A DNA stretch of 64,000 bases from Bog-473 sp963783965 (GTDB lineage Bacteria > Actinomycetota > Acidimicrobiia > Acidimicrobiales > RAAP-2), in the NCBI GenBank assembly GCA_963783965.1, contig CAWAPQ010000013.1, forward strand, positions 496,001 to 560,000, in the 5' to 3' direction. This document shows, in pieces, positions 26,824 through 34,867 of the stretch. A model generated the notes under the pieces. That model worked only from the letters and a program-made list of their open reading frames with translations. It was not told the origin of the DNA and did no database searches. The position numbers and the translations under genes are program-made. How positions within the stretch are numbered: the first letter of the stretch is position 1; every line of letters starts with the position of its first letter.

Positions 26824-27729
26824 GTGGACGTACACGGTTTCGAAGGACGCGTCGCGGTCGTCACCGGCGCGGGCCGCGGCATCGGCCGCGCCTATGCGCT
26901 GCTTCTCGCCAGCCGGGGTGCGGGCGTCGTCGTCAACGACCTCGGGGGCTCCGTGCAGGGCGCCGGGGCCGATGGCGCGGTGGCGCCGGCCGTGGCGGCC
27001 GAGATAGAGGCCGCGGGCGGCGCGGCGCTGGCCGACGAGCACGACGTCGCCTCGGCCGAGGGTGCGGAGGCGCTGATCGCGGCGGCCCTCGAGCGGTTCG
27101 GGCGGATCGACATCCTGATCAACAACGCCGGCATCATGCGGTGGGGCGGGCTGCCCGATGTCGACGCCGAGAGCCTGCAGCGCCACCTGGCGGTCCACGT
27201 CCTGGGGTCGTTCAACACGACGCGGGCGGCCTGGCCCACCCTGGTCGACCAGGGCTACGGCCGCATCGTCATGACAACGTCGTCAGGAATCTTCGGCCTG
27301 CCCAAGAACCTCTCCTACGCCACGGCCAAGGGCGGCGTCATCGGGCTGACGCGCAGCATCGCCACCATGAGCGAGGCCCACGGCATAAAGGTCAATCTCA
27401 TCGCGCCGGCGGCGATGACGCGCATGGCCGGACCGGACGCCGACGAGAACGACACGACGTCGCCCATGGCACCGGGCCAGGTGGCGCCGCTGGTGGCCTT
27501 CCTGGCCCACGAAGCCTGCCCGGTCAACGGGGAGCTGTTCGCCGCCGGCGCCGGACGGTTCGCCCGCATCTTCATTGCCTCCACCCCGGGCTACGTCGCC
27601 ACGGCGCCCACCATTGAGGACGTGGCCGAGCACTGGGACGAGATCGTCAGCGAGGAGGGCTACGTCGTGCCACGCGACCTCCCCGACTGGTCGACCTCGT
27701 TCCTGGCCCATCTGCAGGCCGAGCAGTGA
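26824..27729 (+). CDS. SDR of the 3-hydroxyacyl-CoA dehydrogenase (MFE-2-like) type
   Basis: A 301-residue SDR longer than the classical type. The cofactor turn is TGAGRGIGRAYALLLASRGAGVVVNDLGG, with the DLGG and NNAGIMR of the hydroxyacyl-CoA dehydrogenase domain of peroxisomal multifunctional enzyme 2. The active site reads SYATAKGG. It would oxidise a beta-hydroxyacyl-CoA. GTG 26824 gives the usual N-terminus. It lies 18 bases before the acyl-CoA dehydrogenase gene, with which it forms a beta-oxidation pair. Confidence 0.92.
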   Translation: MDVHGFEGRVAVVTGAGRGIGRAYALLLASRGAGVVVNDLGGSVQGAGADGAVAPAVAAEIEAAGGAALADEHDVASAEGAEALIAAALERFGRIDILINNAGIMRWGGLPDVDAESLQRHLAVHVLGSFNTTRAAWPTLVDQGYGRIVMTTSSGIFGLPKNLSYATAKGGVIGLTRSIATMSEAHGIKVNLIAPAAMTRMAGPDADENDTTSPMAPGQVAPLVAFLAHEACPVNGELFAAGAGRFARIFIASTPGYVATAPTIEDVAEHWDEIVSEEGYVVPRDLPDWSTSFLAHLQAEQ

Positions 27730-27747
27730 GCTGACGGAGGCCGATCG

Positions 27748-28893
27748 ATGGACTTCTCGCTCAACGAGACCGAACGCGACCTCGTCGGGCTCTGCCGCGA
27801 TTTCGCCCAACGCGAGATCGCGGCGCGGGCGCCGCTGGCCTGGGAGGAGGCCCGCTGCCCGACCGACCTCCTGCGCGAAATGGGCGCGCTCGGCCTGCTC
27901 GGCATGCTCGTGCCCGAGCAGTGGGGCGGCATCGGCATGTCGACCGTCGGGTTCGTCGCCGCCATGGAGCAGATCGGCCAGGCCGACCAGTCCGTCGCCG
28001 CCGCCTGGCAGGCCCATGTCACCATCGGCTCGCTCCCGCTCCTCCTCTTCGGGGGCGACGACCAGCGCGAGCGCTGGCTGCGCCCGCTGGCCGAAGGACG
28101 CGCGCTGGGCGCGTTCGGGCTCACCGAGCCCGACGCCGGTTCCGACGCCCGTGGCATCCGGACCCGGGCCGAACGCCGCGACGGCGGCTGGCTGATCAAC
28201 GGACGCAAGACCTTCATCTCCAACGCGGGGACCGACATGTCGTTCGGCGTCACCCTGCTGGCGCGCACCGACGCCGTCGACGGTCGTGAGGGCTTCGCCA
28301 GCCTGGTGGTCGAGAAGGACACACCCGGCTTCACCATGGGACCGAAGATGCGCGGCATCGGCTGGCGCGGCCTCGACACCCGCGAGCTCTACCTCGACGA
28401 CGTCTGGGTGCCGGACGAACACCTCCTCGGCGATCCGAACCTCGGGCTCGGCCAGTTCCTGCGCACGTTGGAGGTCGGACGGATCTCCATAGCGGCCCTG
28501 TCGCTCAGCCTGACCCAGGCCGTCCTCGACATGGCCACCGCCTATGCCCGAGAGCGCCACCAGTTCGGGCAGCCCATTTCGTCGTTCCAGGCGGTGCAGT
28601 TCAAGCTGGCCGACATCGCCACGGAGCTCGAGGCCGCCCGGTGGCTCACCTACCGCGCCGCCTCGCTGCGCGACGCCGGCCAACCCTTCCAGAAGGAGGC
28701 GGCCATGGCGAAGCTCAAGGCGAGCCGGGTGGCGGCCTGGGCGGCGTCGGAGGCGGTCCAGATCCACGGCGGCCTCGGCTACATGCTCGAGACGCCGGTG
28801 GCCCGCTTCTACTGCGACGCCAAGGTGCTCGAGATCGGCGAGGGGACGAACGAAATACAGCATCTCGTCATCGCCCGGCAGCTGGGTTGCTGA
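27748..28893 (+). CDS. Acyl-CoA dehydrogenase
   Basis: A 381-residue flavoprotein, the standard family length. Signature one FGLTEPDAGSDARG lies at about 127-140, IHGGLGYMLETP near 338, and the C-terminal LEIGEGTNEIQHLVIAR holds the catalytic Glu of the GEGTNE motif. It introduces an alpha-beta double bond into an acyl-CoA and passes electrons to ETF. It follows the hydroxyacyl-CoA-type SDR and is convergent with the E1 dehydrogenase. Confidence 0.95.
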   Translation: MDFSLNETERDLVGLCRDFAQREIAARAPLAWEEARCPTDLLREMGALGLLGMLVPEQWGGIGMSTVGFVAAMEQIGQADQSVAAAWQAHVTIGSLPLLLFGGDDQRERWLRPLAEGRALGAFGLTEPDAGSDARGIRTRAERRDGGWLINGRKTFISNAGTDMSFGVTLLARTDAVDGREGFASLVVEKDTPGFTMGPKMRGIGWRGLDTRELYLDDVWVPDEHLLGDPNLGLGQFLRTLEVGRISIAALSLSLTQAVLDMATAYARERHQFGQPISSFQAVQFKLADIATELEAARWLTYRAASLRDAGQPFQKEAAMAKLKASRVAAWAASEAVQIHGGLGYMLETPVARFYCDAKVLEIGEGTNEIQHLVIARQLGC

Positions 28894-30908
28894 ACGAGGG
28901 CGACTCCGGCGGGCGTCGCTACACCGCCGCCAGCCGGCGCAAGGCGGCGGGCGATGTCCTCCCGGTCGGGCAGCCAGGCCCGTTCGAGGTCGGGCGCATA
29001 GGGCGACGGCGTCGGGGCGGCGCCGATGCGCTCAATCGGCGCATCGAGATCCCAGAAGCCCTCGCGCGCCACAATCGCCGCGATCTCGGCGCCGAAGCCG
29101 AACGGCACGACCGCCTCGTGCGCAATCAGCAGCCGGCTCGTCTTGTGCACCGAGGCCAGGATCGGCTCCATGTCGAGGGGCGCCACCGTCCGGAGATCGA
29201 TGACCTCGACCGAGATGCCCTCGGCTTGGAGCGTGACCGCGGCGGCCAGCGCCTCGTGCACCATGCGTGAGACCGACACGACGGTGATGTCGCTGCCGGG
29301 GCGCACCACGGCTGACTTCCCGATGGGGAGCACGTAGTCGGACGGCGGCTGCGGGCCCTTCATGCCGTAGAGCAGACGGTTCTCAATGAACACCACGGGG
29401 TTGGGGTCCTGCACGGAGGCCCGCAACAGGCCGTAGGTGTCGGCTGGTGTGGAGGGCATGACCACGGTCAACCCCGGGATGTGGGCCAGCAGCGCCTCCA
29501 GGCTCTGCGAGTGCTGGCTGCCCGACGAGCGGCCGGCGCCGAACTGGGTGCGCACGGTCAGCGCCATCTCCGCCGCGCCCCCGGTCATGAAGGGGAGCTT
29601 GGCGGCCTGGTTGAGCAACTGGTCGAAGCAGACCCCGATGAAGTCGAGGTACATGAGCTCGACCACGGGGCGCATGCCGGCCATGGCGGACCCGACACCG
29701 AGGCCCATGATCGCCGTCTCGGAGATGGGCGTGTCCCGCACCCGGCCGGGGAACTCCTCGGCCAGCCCGCGCGTGAGCCCGAAGACGTTGCCGCCGACGC
29801 CCACGTCGACGCCGGCGACGAAGACCCGGTCGTCCTCGGCCAGCTCAATGGCCAGGGCGGAGCGGACGGCGTCCATGGTGCGGAACACCGGCGCATCCTC
29901 GGCCGGGGGCTCCGGTTCCGGCCGCGCCGCCCGCGCCCGCACGACGAAGTCAGTCACGGTCTCCGGGGCGGGGCCGGCCAGCCGGCGCGCCGCCTCCACC
30001 GCGCCGTCGAGCAGCGCGGTGCTGGACGCCTCCAGCGCCTTGAGCTCGTCGTCCTTCACGCCCGCCTGCCGCAACGCGGCCTCGTGCACGAGCAGAGGAT
30101 CGCGGGCGCGCCACTCCTCGACCTCGTCCGCCGAGCGGTAGCGCTCGGGATCGCCCTCGTAGTGGCCGTGCCAGCGGTAGGTGGTGGCCTCCACCACGAA
30201 CGGACCGCGGCCGCGCACCATGTCGACGACGTGCTCCATGGCGGACGCCGTGGCCACCACGTCGTTGCCGTCCACGGCACCGTAGGGAATGCCGTAGCCG
30301 GCTGCCCGGTGCTCCAGTGACGCCGCATGTTGGGTGGAAGCCGGGGAGAACTCGGCATAGCCGTTGTTCTCGCAGAAGAAGATCACCGGCAGCTTCCAGA
30401 CGGCGGCGAGGTTCACCGCTTCATGGAAGGCGCCCTGCGCCACCGCGCCGTCGCCGAAGAAGGCCACCGTCACGCTGCCGTCGCCCCGGAGCTGCGCCGC
30501 CGTCGCGGCCCCCGCGGCGATCGGCACGCCCGCCGCCACGATCCCGTTGGCGCCGAAAATGCCGAGCTTCGGGTCGGCGATGTGCATGGAGCCGCCGCGC
30601 CCCCGGTTGGTGCCCTGGTCCTTGCCCATCAGCTCGGCGAACATGCCGGCCGGCTCCAGGCCCTTGGCCAGGCAGTGGCCGTGGCCCCGGTGGGTCGACG
30701 TGATGACGTCGGCCGCCCCCAACGGCCAGCAGGCGCCGACGGCCGTCGCCTCCTGCCCGGTGGAGAGGTGGACGAAACCGGGGACCTCGCCGTCGCGGTA
30801 GAGCGCCGCCACCCGCTCCTCGAAGCCGCGGATCAGCAGCATGCGGCGCTGCATCTCGAGCAGGTCGACCAGCGAAAAGGGCGAGGGAGCCGGGAAATCG
30901 ACGGTCAT
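28809..30908 (-). CDS. Fused thiamine-dependent 2-oxoacid dehydrogenase E1 alpha/beta, likely lost its stop
   Basis: A single 699-codon frame joins an E1 alpha half (about 1-325; thiamine motif GDGAVAQGAFHEAVN starting at 152 and ENN at 180-182) through a Pro/Glu linker to an E1 beta half (about 340-660; ISETAIMGLGVGSAMAG, then a transketolase C-terminal domain). Such enzymes oxidatively decarboxylate a branched 2-oxoacid or cleave acetoin with an E2 partner not seen here. The last 40-odd codons do not look like the family and overlap the convergent acyl-CoA dehydrogenase by 85 bases. One extra base near 28943-28951 hides a natural end (RRLAAV, stop at 28919). The divergent SDR shares a 41-base promoter. 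Confidence 0.9.
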   Translation of the reverse strand: MTVDFPAPSPFSLVDLLEMQRRMLLIRGFEERVAALYRDGEVPGFVHLSTGQEATAVGACWPLGAADVITSTHRGHGHCLAKGLEPAGMFAELMGKDQGTNRGRGGSMHIADPKLGIFGANGIVAAGVPIAAGAATAAQLRGDGSVTVAFFGDGAVAQGAFHEAVNLAAVWKLPVIFFCENNGYAEFSPASTQHAASLEHRAAGYGIPYGAVDGNDVVATASAMEHVVDMVRGRGPFVVEATTYRWHGHYEGDPERYRSADEVEEWRARDPLLVHEAALRQAGVKDDELKALEASSTALLDGAVEAARRLAGPAPETVTDFVVRARAARPEPEPPAEDAPVFRTMDAVRSALAIELAEDDRVFVAGVDVGVGGNVFGLTRGLAEEFPGRVRDTPISETAIMGLGVGSAMAGMRPVVELMYLDFIGVCFDQLLNQAAKLPFMTGGAAEMALTVRTQFGAGRSSGSQHSQSLEALLAHIPGLTVVMPSTPADTYGLLRASVQDPNPVVFIENRLLYGMKGPQPPSDYVLPIGKSAVVRPGSDITVVSVSRMVHEALAAAVTLQAEGISVEVIDLRTVAPLDMEPILASVHKTSRLLIAHEAVVPFGFGAEIAAIVAREGFWDLDAPIERIGAAPTPSPYAPDLERAWLPDREDIARRLAPAGGGVATPAGVALVQQPSCRAMTRCCISFVPSPISSTLASQ

Positions 30909-30915
30909 CGAACGT

Positions 30916-30935
30916 GTACTGTACTGGTCGGTACA
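30916..30935. promoter_or_regulatory. Shared palindrome site 3 (GGTCGGTACA half)
   Basis: GTACTGTACTGGTCGGTACA fills half of the 41-base gap between the divergent E1 and SDR genes. Inside it TGTAC-N6-GTACA (30920-30935) is a perfect-arm inverted repeat. The right half is identical over ten bases with the sites at 22.5 and 25.4 kb. Confidence 0.65.
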
Positions 30936-30949
30936 ACGTGAGGGAAACG

Positions 30950-31729
30950 ATGATCGGGCCGATCGAGATACCAGAGTCGTTCCCCGCTCCGGGGACGGTC
31001 TCGGGCAAGCGAGTCGTGATCACCGGCGCCAGCCGCGGGCTCGGCGCCCTGCTCGCCCATGCGTTCTCGCAGGCCGGGGCCTCGGTGGCGCTCGTCGCCC
31101 GGACAGAACGCGACCTGAAGGCGGTGGCGGCGGCCCTGCCCGGGTCGTCCCTGGTGCTGAGCGGTGACGTGACCGACGAGGACTTCAACGAAGCGGTGGC
31201 CGACGCCACGGTGGCCGAGTGGGGCGGTGTCGACGCCTGGATCTGCAACGCCGGGATCTCGCCGGTGGTGGCCGGTCCGCGCGAGACCGAGGCCTCCACG
31301 TGGCGCCAGGTCATTGAGGTCAACCTCACGGGCTCGTTCCTGGGCGCGCGCGCCGCGGCCCGCGTCATGGGCGAGGGCGGCCGCCTCATCTTCACCGGTT
31401 CGGTCCTGGGCGAGCGGCCGCGCAAGGGGCTGTCCGCCTACAGCGCGTCCAAGGCCGGGCTGGTCGGCGTGGCCAAGGGTCTCGCGCTCGACTTGGCTCC
31501 GTCCGGCATCACGGTGAACGTCGTGGCTCCGGGGTGGTTCGAGTCGCCCCTCGCCGAGGAATGGGTGCACAACCCCAAGCTCTCGGCGGCCATCACCGGC
31601 CACACGGCGCAGCGACGCTGGGGCACCTCCACCGATCTTGCCGCCGCCTATCAGTTTCTGGCCTCCGACGCGTCCGCCTTCATCACCGGCACCGTACTGA
31701 GCGTCGACGGCGGATACTTGTTGGTATGA
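30950..31729 (+). CDS. Short-chain dehydrogenase/reductase
   Basis: A 259-residue classical SDR: TGASRGLG at about 23-30, NAGISPV, Ser in FTGSVLGER, active-site YSASKAG, C-terminal SVDGGYLLV. AGGGAAA precedes the ATG. It overlaps the next SDR gene by four bases (ATGA), so two SDRs of different subgroups are made together, perhaps for alcohols of opposite stereochemistry or for two steps. Confidence 0.92.
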   Translation: MIGPIEIPESFPAPGTVSGKRVVITGASRGLGALLAHAFSQAGASVALVARTERDLKAVAAALPGSSLVLSGDVTDEDFNEAVADATVAEWGGVDAWICNAGISPVVAGPRETEASTWRQVIEVNLTGSFLGARAAARVMGEGGRLIFTGSVLGERPRKGLSAYSASKAGLVGVAKGLALDLAPSGITVNVVAPGWFESPLAEEWVHNPKLSAAITGHTAQRRWGTSTDLAAAYQFLASDASAFITGTVLSVDGGYLLV

Positions 31730-32472
31730 CGACGACGCAACGGGTCGTGGCGATCATCGGCGCGGGCGGGGCACTCGGTGCCGCCGTGTCGAAGCAGCTG
31801 GCCGGCGAGCCCTCGACCGATCTCATGCTGAGCGACGTGAGCGCCGACACGCTCGGGGCCACGGTGGCCGGCCTCGGGCCCGTGGACGGTGCGGTCGAGA
31901 CCATGCTGGCGGACGTCAGCGACTACGACCAGGTCGAGGCGGTGGTGGCGCAGACGGTGGAGCGCTTCGGCCGGCTCGATGTCCTCATCAGCAACGCCGG
32001 CGTGCTCTCCCCCAACGGCCGCATCCACAACCTCACGACCGAGGACTGGGAGCGGGCCTTCCGCGTCAACGTCCTCGGCGCCGTCAACGGCATCCGGGCC
32101 GCGGTCGGCGTGATGCGTCCCCAGCACGCGGGCTCCATCATTCTGACCGCCTCGGTTTCCGGCCTGACCGCGTGGTCCCACGCCGCCCCGTACTGCGCCA
32201 CCAAGGCGGCCGTCATTCAGCTGGCCAAGGTCGCCGCCGTCGAATACGCCCGCGACGGAGTCCGCGTCAACTGTGTGTGCCCCGGCACGTTCCGGTCGGC
32301 CATCCACGACGACCTGCCCCCGGAGGCCCTCGACGCCGTGGCGGCACGCCATCCGCTCGGTCTCGGCACGGCAACGGACCTCGTGGGCGCCTACTCCTAC
32401 CTGGCCGGTGAAGGGTCCAGCTGGACGACCGGATCGGCGCTCGTGGTCGATGGCGGGTACTCCGCCCCGTGA
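31726..32472 (+). CDS. Short-chain dehydrogenase/reductase
   Basis: A 248-residue SDR with the slightly unusual cofactor turn GAGGALGAAVSKQL (about 12-25), SNAGVLSPNG, Ser in LTASVSGLT, active-site YCATKAA and VVDGGYSAP at the end. Coupled to the upstream SDR by ATGA. Six bases separate its stop from that of the convergent TetR gene. Confidence 0.92.
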   Translation: MTTTQRVVAIIGAGGALGAAVSKQLAGEPSTDLMLSDVSADTLGATVAGLGPVDGAVETMLADVSDYDQVEAVVAQTVERFGRLDVLISNAGVLSPNGRIHNLTTEDWERAFRVNVLGAVNGIRAAVGVMRPQHAGSIILTASVSGLTAWSHAAPYCATKAAVIQLAKVAAVEYARDGVRVNCVCPGTFRSAIHDDLPPEALDAVAARHPLGLGTATDLVGAYSYLAGEGSSWTTGSALVVDGGYSAP

Positions 32473-32478
32473 AGGCTG

Positions 32479-33111
32479 TTACCGGGGCGGATCGGCAGCG
32501 GGCTTCGTGATGCCCTGCATGAAGATGTCCGCGAACGGCTTCGCCACGTCGCGCGCCGAGAGCTCCCCGCCCGGCTTGAGCCAAAGGTACGTGTAGTTGT
32601 GCATGCCGAACCACGCCATGGCGGTCAGCCGGGGTTCGAGGTCACGGAACTCGCCGGCGTCGACACCGGCCTGCAGCACGGCCTCGACCCTCTGCTCGTA
32701 GGCCCGGCGACGCAGACGGAACTGCTCGGCCCGCTCTCCGGTGAGCGCCGGGAACTCGTGCAGGAACACCCAGACGTGATCGGGGTAGCGGTGGATGACG
32801 TCGAGCAGCTCCTCGCCGAGCATGGCCAGCTGTCGCGACGGCGAGCCACCTGCTTCCGCCACGCGGTCGGCACCGAGCATCACCTCGTCCATCACCCGGT
32901 CGTGGATGGCGGCGAGCAGGTCCTCCTTCGAGCCGATGTAGTGGTACAGCGCGCCCTTGCCGAGATCGTTGGCGACGCACAGCTCGGTGATGCCGGTCGC
33001 GTGGTATCCGCCTCGGGCGAACACGCCGGCCGACGTGTCGATGATCGCCTGGTAGCGCGCTTCCCAGTTCGCCTTGCGCCGAGAGTCACCGGTGGCTTCC
33101 GCCCGTGTCAT
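32479..33111 (-). CDS. TetR-family transcriptional regulator
   Basis: A 210-residue TetR protein. The helix-turn-helix is RYQAIIDTSAGVFARGGYHATGITELC, then DLGKGALYHYIGSKEDLL; the C-terminal part (ELLDVIHRYPDHVWVFLHEFP, then MAWFGMHNYTYLWLKPGGEL) resembles the KstR2-type ligand domain of regulators that sense acyl-CoA degradation intermediates. It is the only regulator within reach of the three shared palindromes at 22.5, 25.4 and 30.9 kb and is the best candidate to bind them; that link is inferred. A GTGTC-N9-GACAC repeat overlaps its start codon and might serve for autoregulation. Confidence 0.9.
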   Translation of the reverse strand: MTRAEATGDSRRKANWEARYQAIIDTSAGVFARGGYHATGITELCVANDLGKGALYHYIGSKEDLLAAIHDRVMDEVMLGADRVAEAGGSPSRQLAMLGEELLDVIHRYPDHVWVFLHEFPALTGERAEQFRLRRRAYEQRVEAVLQAGVDAGEFRDLEPRLTAMAWFGMHNYTYLWLKPGGELSARDVAKPFADIFMQGITKPAADPPR

Positions 33112-33277
33112 TGAGTGGGACACTAGCGGGCCGACGGTCGACGGCACGCCTTGGGCGGACGTCGATTGGTCGCCGCGCCGCCGCGCCACGCCGACAGTGC
33201 GCACGGACCAGTAAGGAGCCGACAGCCGTGTTGCCGATGCGTTCCGAGACGTTCCCGGACGGCGCCCGGTCGCGCTC

Positions 33278-34867
33278 GTGACCGCCGCGCCGATGTCTGC
33301 AGGCGACGTGAATTGGTGCAACGTGCTGGCGCATCACGCCCGACGGACGCCGGACAAGGTGTTCACGCTCTTCGAGAACGAGGCGATCACCTACGGAGAG
33401 ATGGCGACCCGCGTGGCGGCGCTGGCCGGCGGCCTGGCCGGGCGGGGGGTCGGGCCCGGCGACGTGGTGGCGATCCTCTCGTACAACTGCCCGGAATTCC
33501 TCGAGGCGCTCTTCGCCGCCAACCACGTGGGTGCCATCGCCATGCCGATCAACTGGCGGCTCGCCGCTCCCGAGGTGCGTTACATCCTCGAACACTCGGG
33601 GGCGCGGGCACTGGTCTGTGACGCGGCCCTGCTCCCGCTGGCGGACCAGGCCGCCGCTGGGCTGGACGACGGCTCCGACGGCGGCGGCGGCTTGGTCCGG
33701 GTCGGCATTGCGCCGGCCGACCGGCCGGGCTGGGTGAGCATGGCCGACCTTCGGCACAGCACCGAGGGGCAGAATCCGGCCGTCGTGGCCGCCGCCGGGG
33801 ACGATGTCCACCGGTTGATGTACACCTCGGGGACCACGGGTCGCCCCAAGGGCGTCATGCTGACCCACGCCAATCTGGCCTGGAAGAACCTGGCGCACAT
33901 GGTCGAGTTCGGCTTCACGAGCGACGACCTCGGCCTGGCCTGCGGCCCGCTCTACCACGTCGGCGCGCTCGACCTGACGACGACCTCGCTCATTGCCGCC
34001 GGCGCCACGACGATCGTCCATCGTGCCTTCCATCCGGCCGCGGTGGTCGACGAAGTCGAGCGCTCGCGGGTCACCGCGGTCTGGCTGGCGCCGGCGATGG
34101 TCAACGCCATCATGGCGCTGCCCGATATTGACCAGCGGGACCTCTCGTCCATTCGGGTCGTCATCAACGGGGGCGAGAAGATGCCCATCCCGCTCATTGA
34201 GCGGATTCAACGCGTCTTCCCCTCGGCCTGGTTCGCCGACGCCTACGGCATGACCGAGACCGTCTCGGGCGACACGTTCCTCGATCGCGACAGCATCATC
34301 ACCAAGCTCGGCTCCGTGGGGCGGCCCTGCCTGTACCTCGAGCTCGACCTCTGGGACGAGGACGGTCGCTCGGTGCCCGCCGGGGAGCAGGGGGAGATCG
34401 TCATGCGGGGGCCCAAGGTCTTCAAGGGGTACTGGGGGGACCAGGAGGCCACGGCGGCCGCCTTCACCGGGGGCTGGTTCCACTCGGGCGACATCGGCGT
34501 CCGCGACGAGGACGGCTACCTCTTCATCGTCGATCGGCTGAAGGACATGATCGTCTCGGGGGGCGAGAACATCGCCAGCTCCGAGATTGAGCGCGTGCTC
34601 TACGAACACGACTCGGTCCTCGAAGCGGCAGTCGTCGGCCGTCCCGATGCGCGCTGGGGCGAGGTGCCCGTGGCCTTCGTGGCGCTCCACCCGGGCGTCG
34701 ACGCCACGCCCGACGCGCTCATTGCGCACTGCCAGGCCCAATTGGCGCGGTTCAAGGTCCCCAAAGAGGTCACGTTCGTCGAGGCGCTGCCGAGGAACCC
34801 CTCGGGCAAGGTCCTCAAGCGCGAGCTGCGGGCCGGCACTCGAGCAGGACGAACGGAGACGACATGA
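33278..34867 (+). CDS. Acyl-CoA synthetase (AMP-forming), FadD3/FadD17-like
   Basis: A 529-residue ANL ligase. P-loop LMYTSGTTGRPKGVM is near residues 181-195, the DAYGMTETVSGD adenine site near 323, the hinge DRLKDMIVSGGENIASSEIE near 418, and the catalytic lysine in NPSGKVLKRE near the end. It would activate a ring-degradation or side-chain acid; FadD3 of mycobacteria acts on a steroid C/D-ring propionate, and this context is compatible but not proof. It overlaps the hydrolase gene by ATGA. Confidence 0.9.
   Translation: MTAAPMSAGDVNWCNVLAHHARRTPDKVFTLFENEAITYGEMATRVAALAGGLAGRGVGPGDVVAILSYNCPEFLEALFAANHVGAIAMPINWRLAAPEVRYILEHSGARALVCDAALLPLADQAAAGLDDGSDGGGGLVRVGIAPADRPGWVSMADLRHSTEGQNPAVVAAAGDDVHRLMYTSGTTGRPKGVMLTHANLAWKNLAHMVEFGFTSDDLGLACGPLYHVGALDLTTTSLIAAGATTIVHRAFHPAAVVDEVERSRVTAVWLAPAMVNAIMALPDIDQRDLSSIRVVINGGEKMPIPLIERIQRVFPSAWFADAYGMTETVSGDTFLDRDSIITKLGSVGRPCLYLELDLWDEDGRSVPAGEQGEIVMRGPKVFKGYWGDQEATAAAFTGGWFHSGDIGVRDEDGYLFIVDRLKDMIVSGGENIASSEIERVLYEHDSVLEAAVVGRPDARWGEVPVAFVALHPGVDATPDALIAHCQAQLARFKVPKEVTFVEALPRNPSGKVLKRELRAGTRAGRTETT

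Noticed and set aside
33095..33125. GTGTC-N9-GACAC repeat at the TetR start
   Set aside because: Arms of five bases with a nine-base gap are common by chance in GC-rich DNA; noted only in the gene entry.
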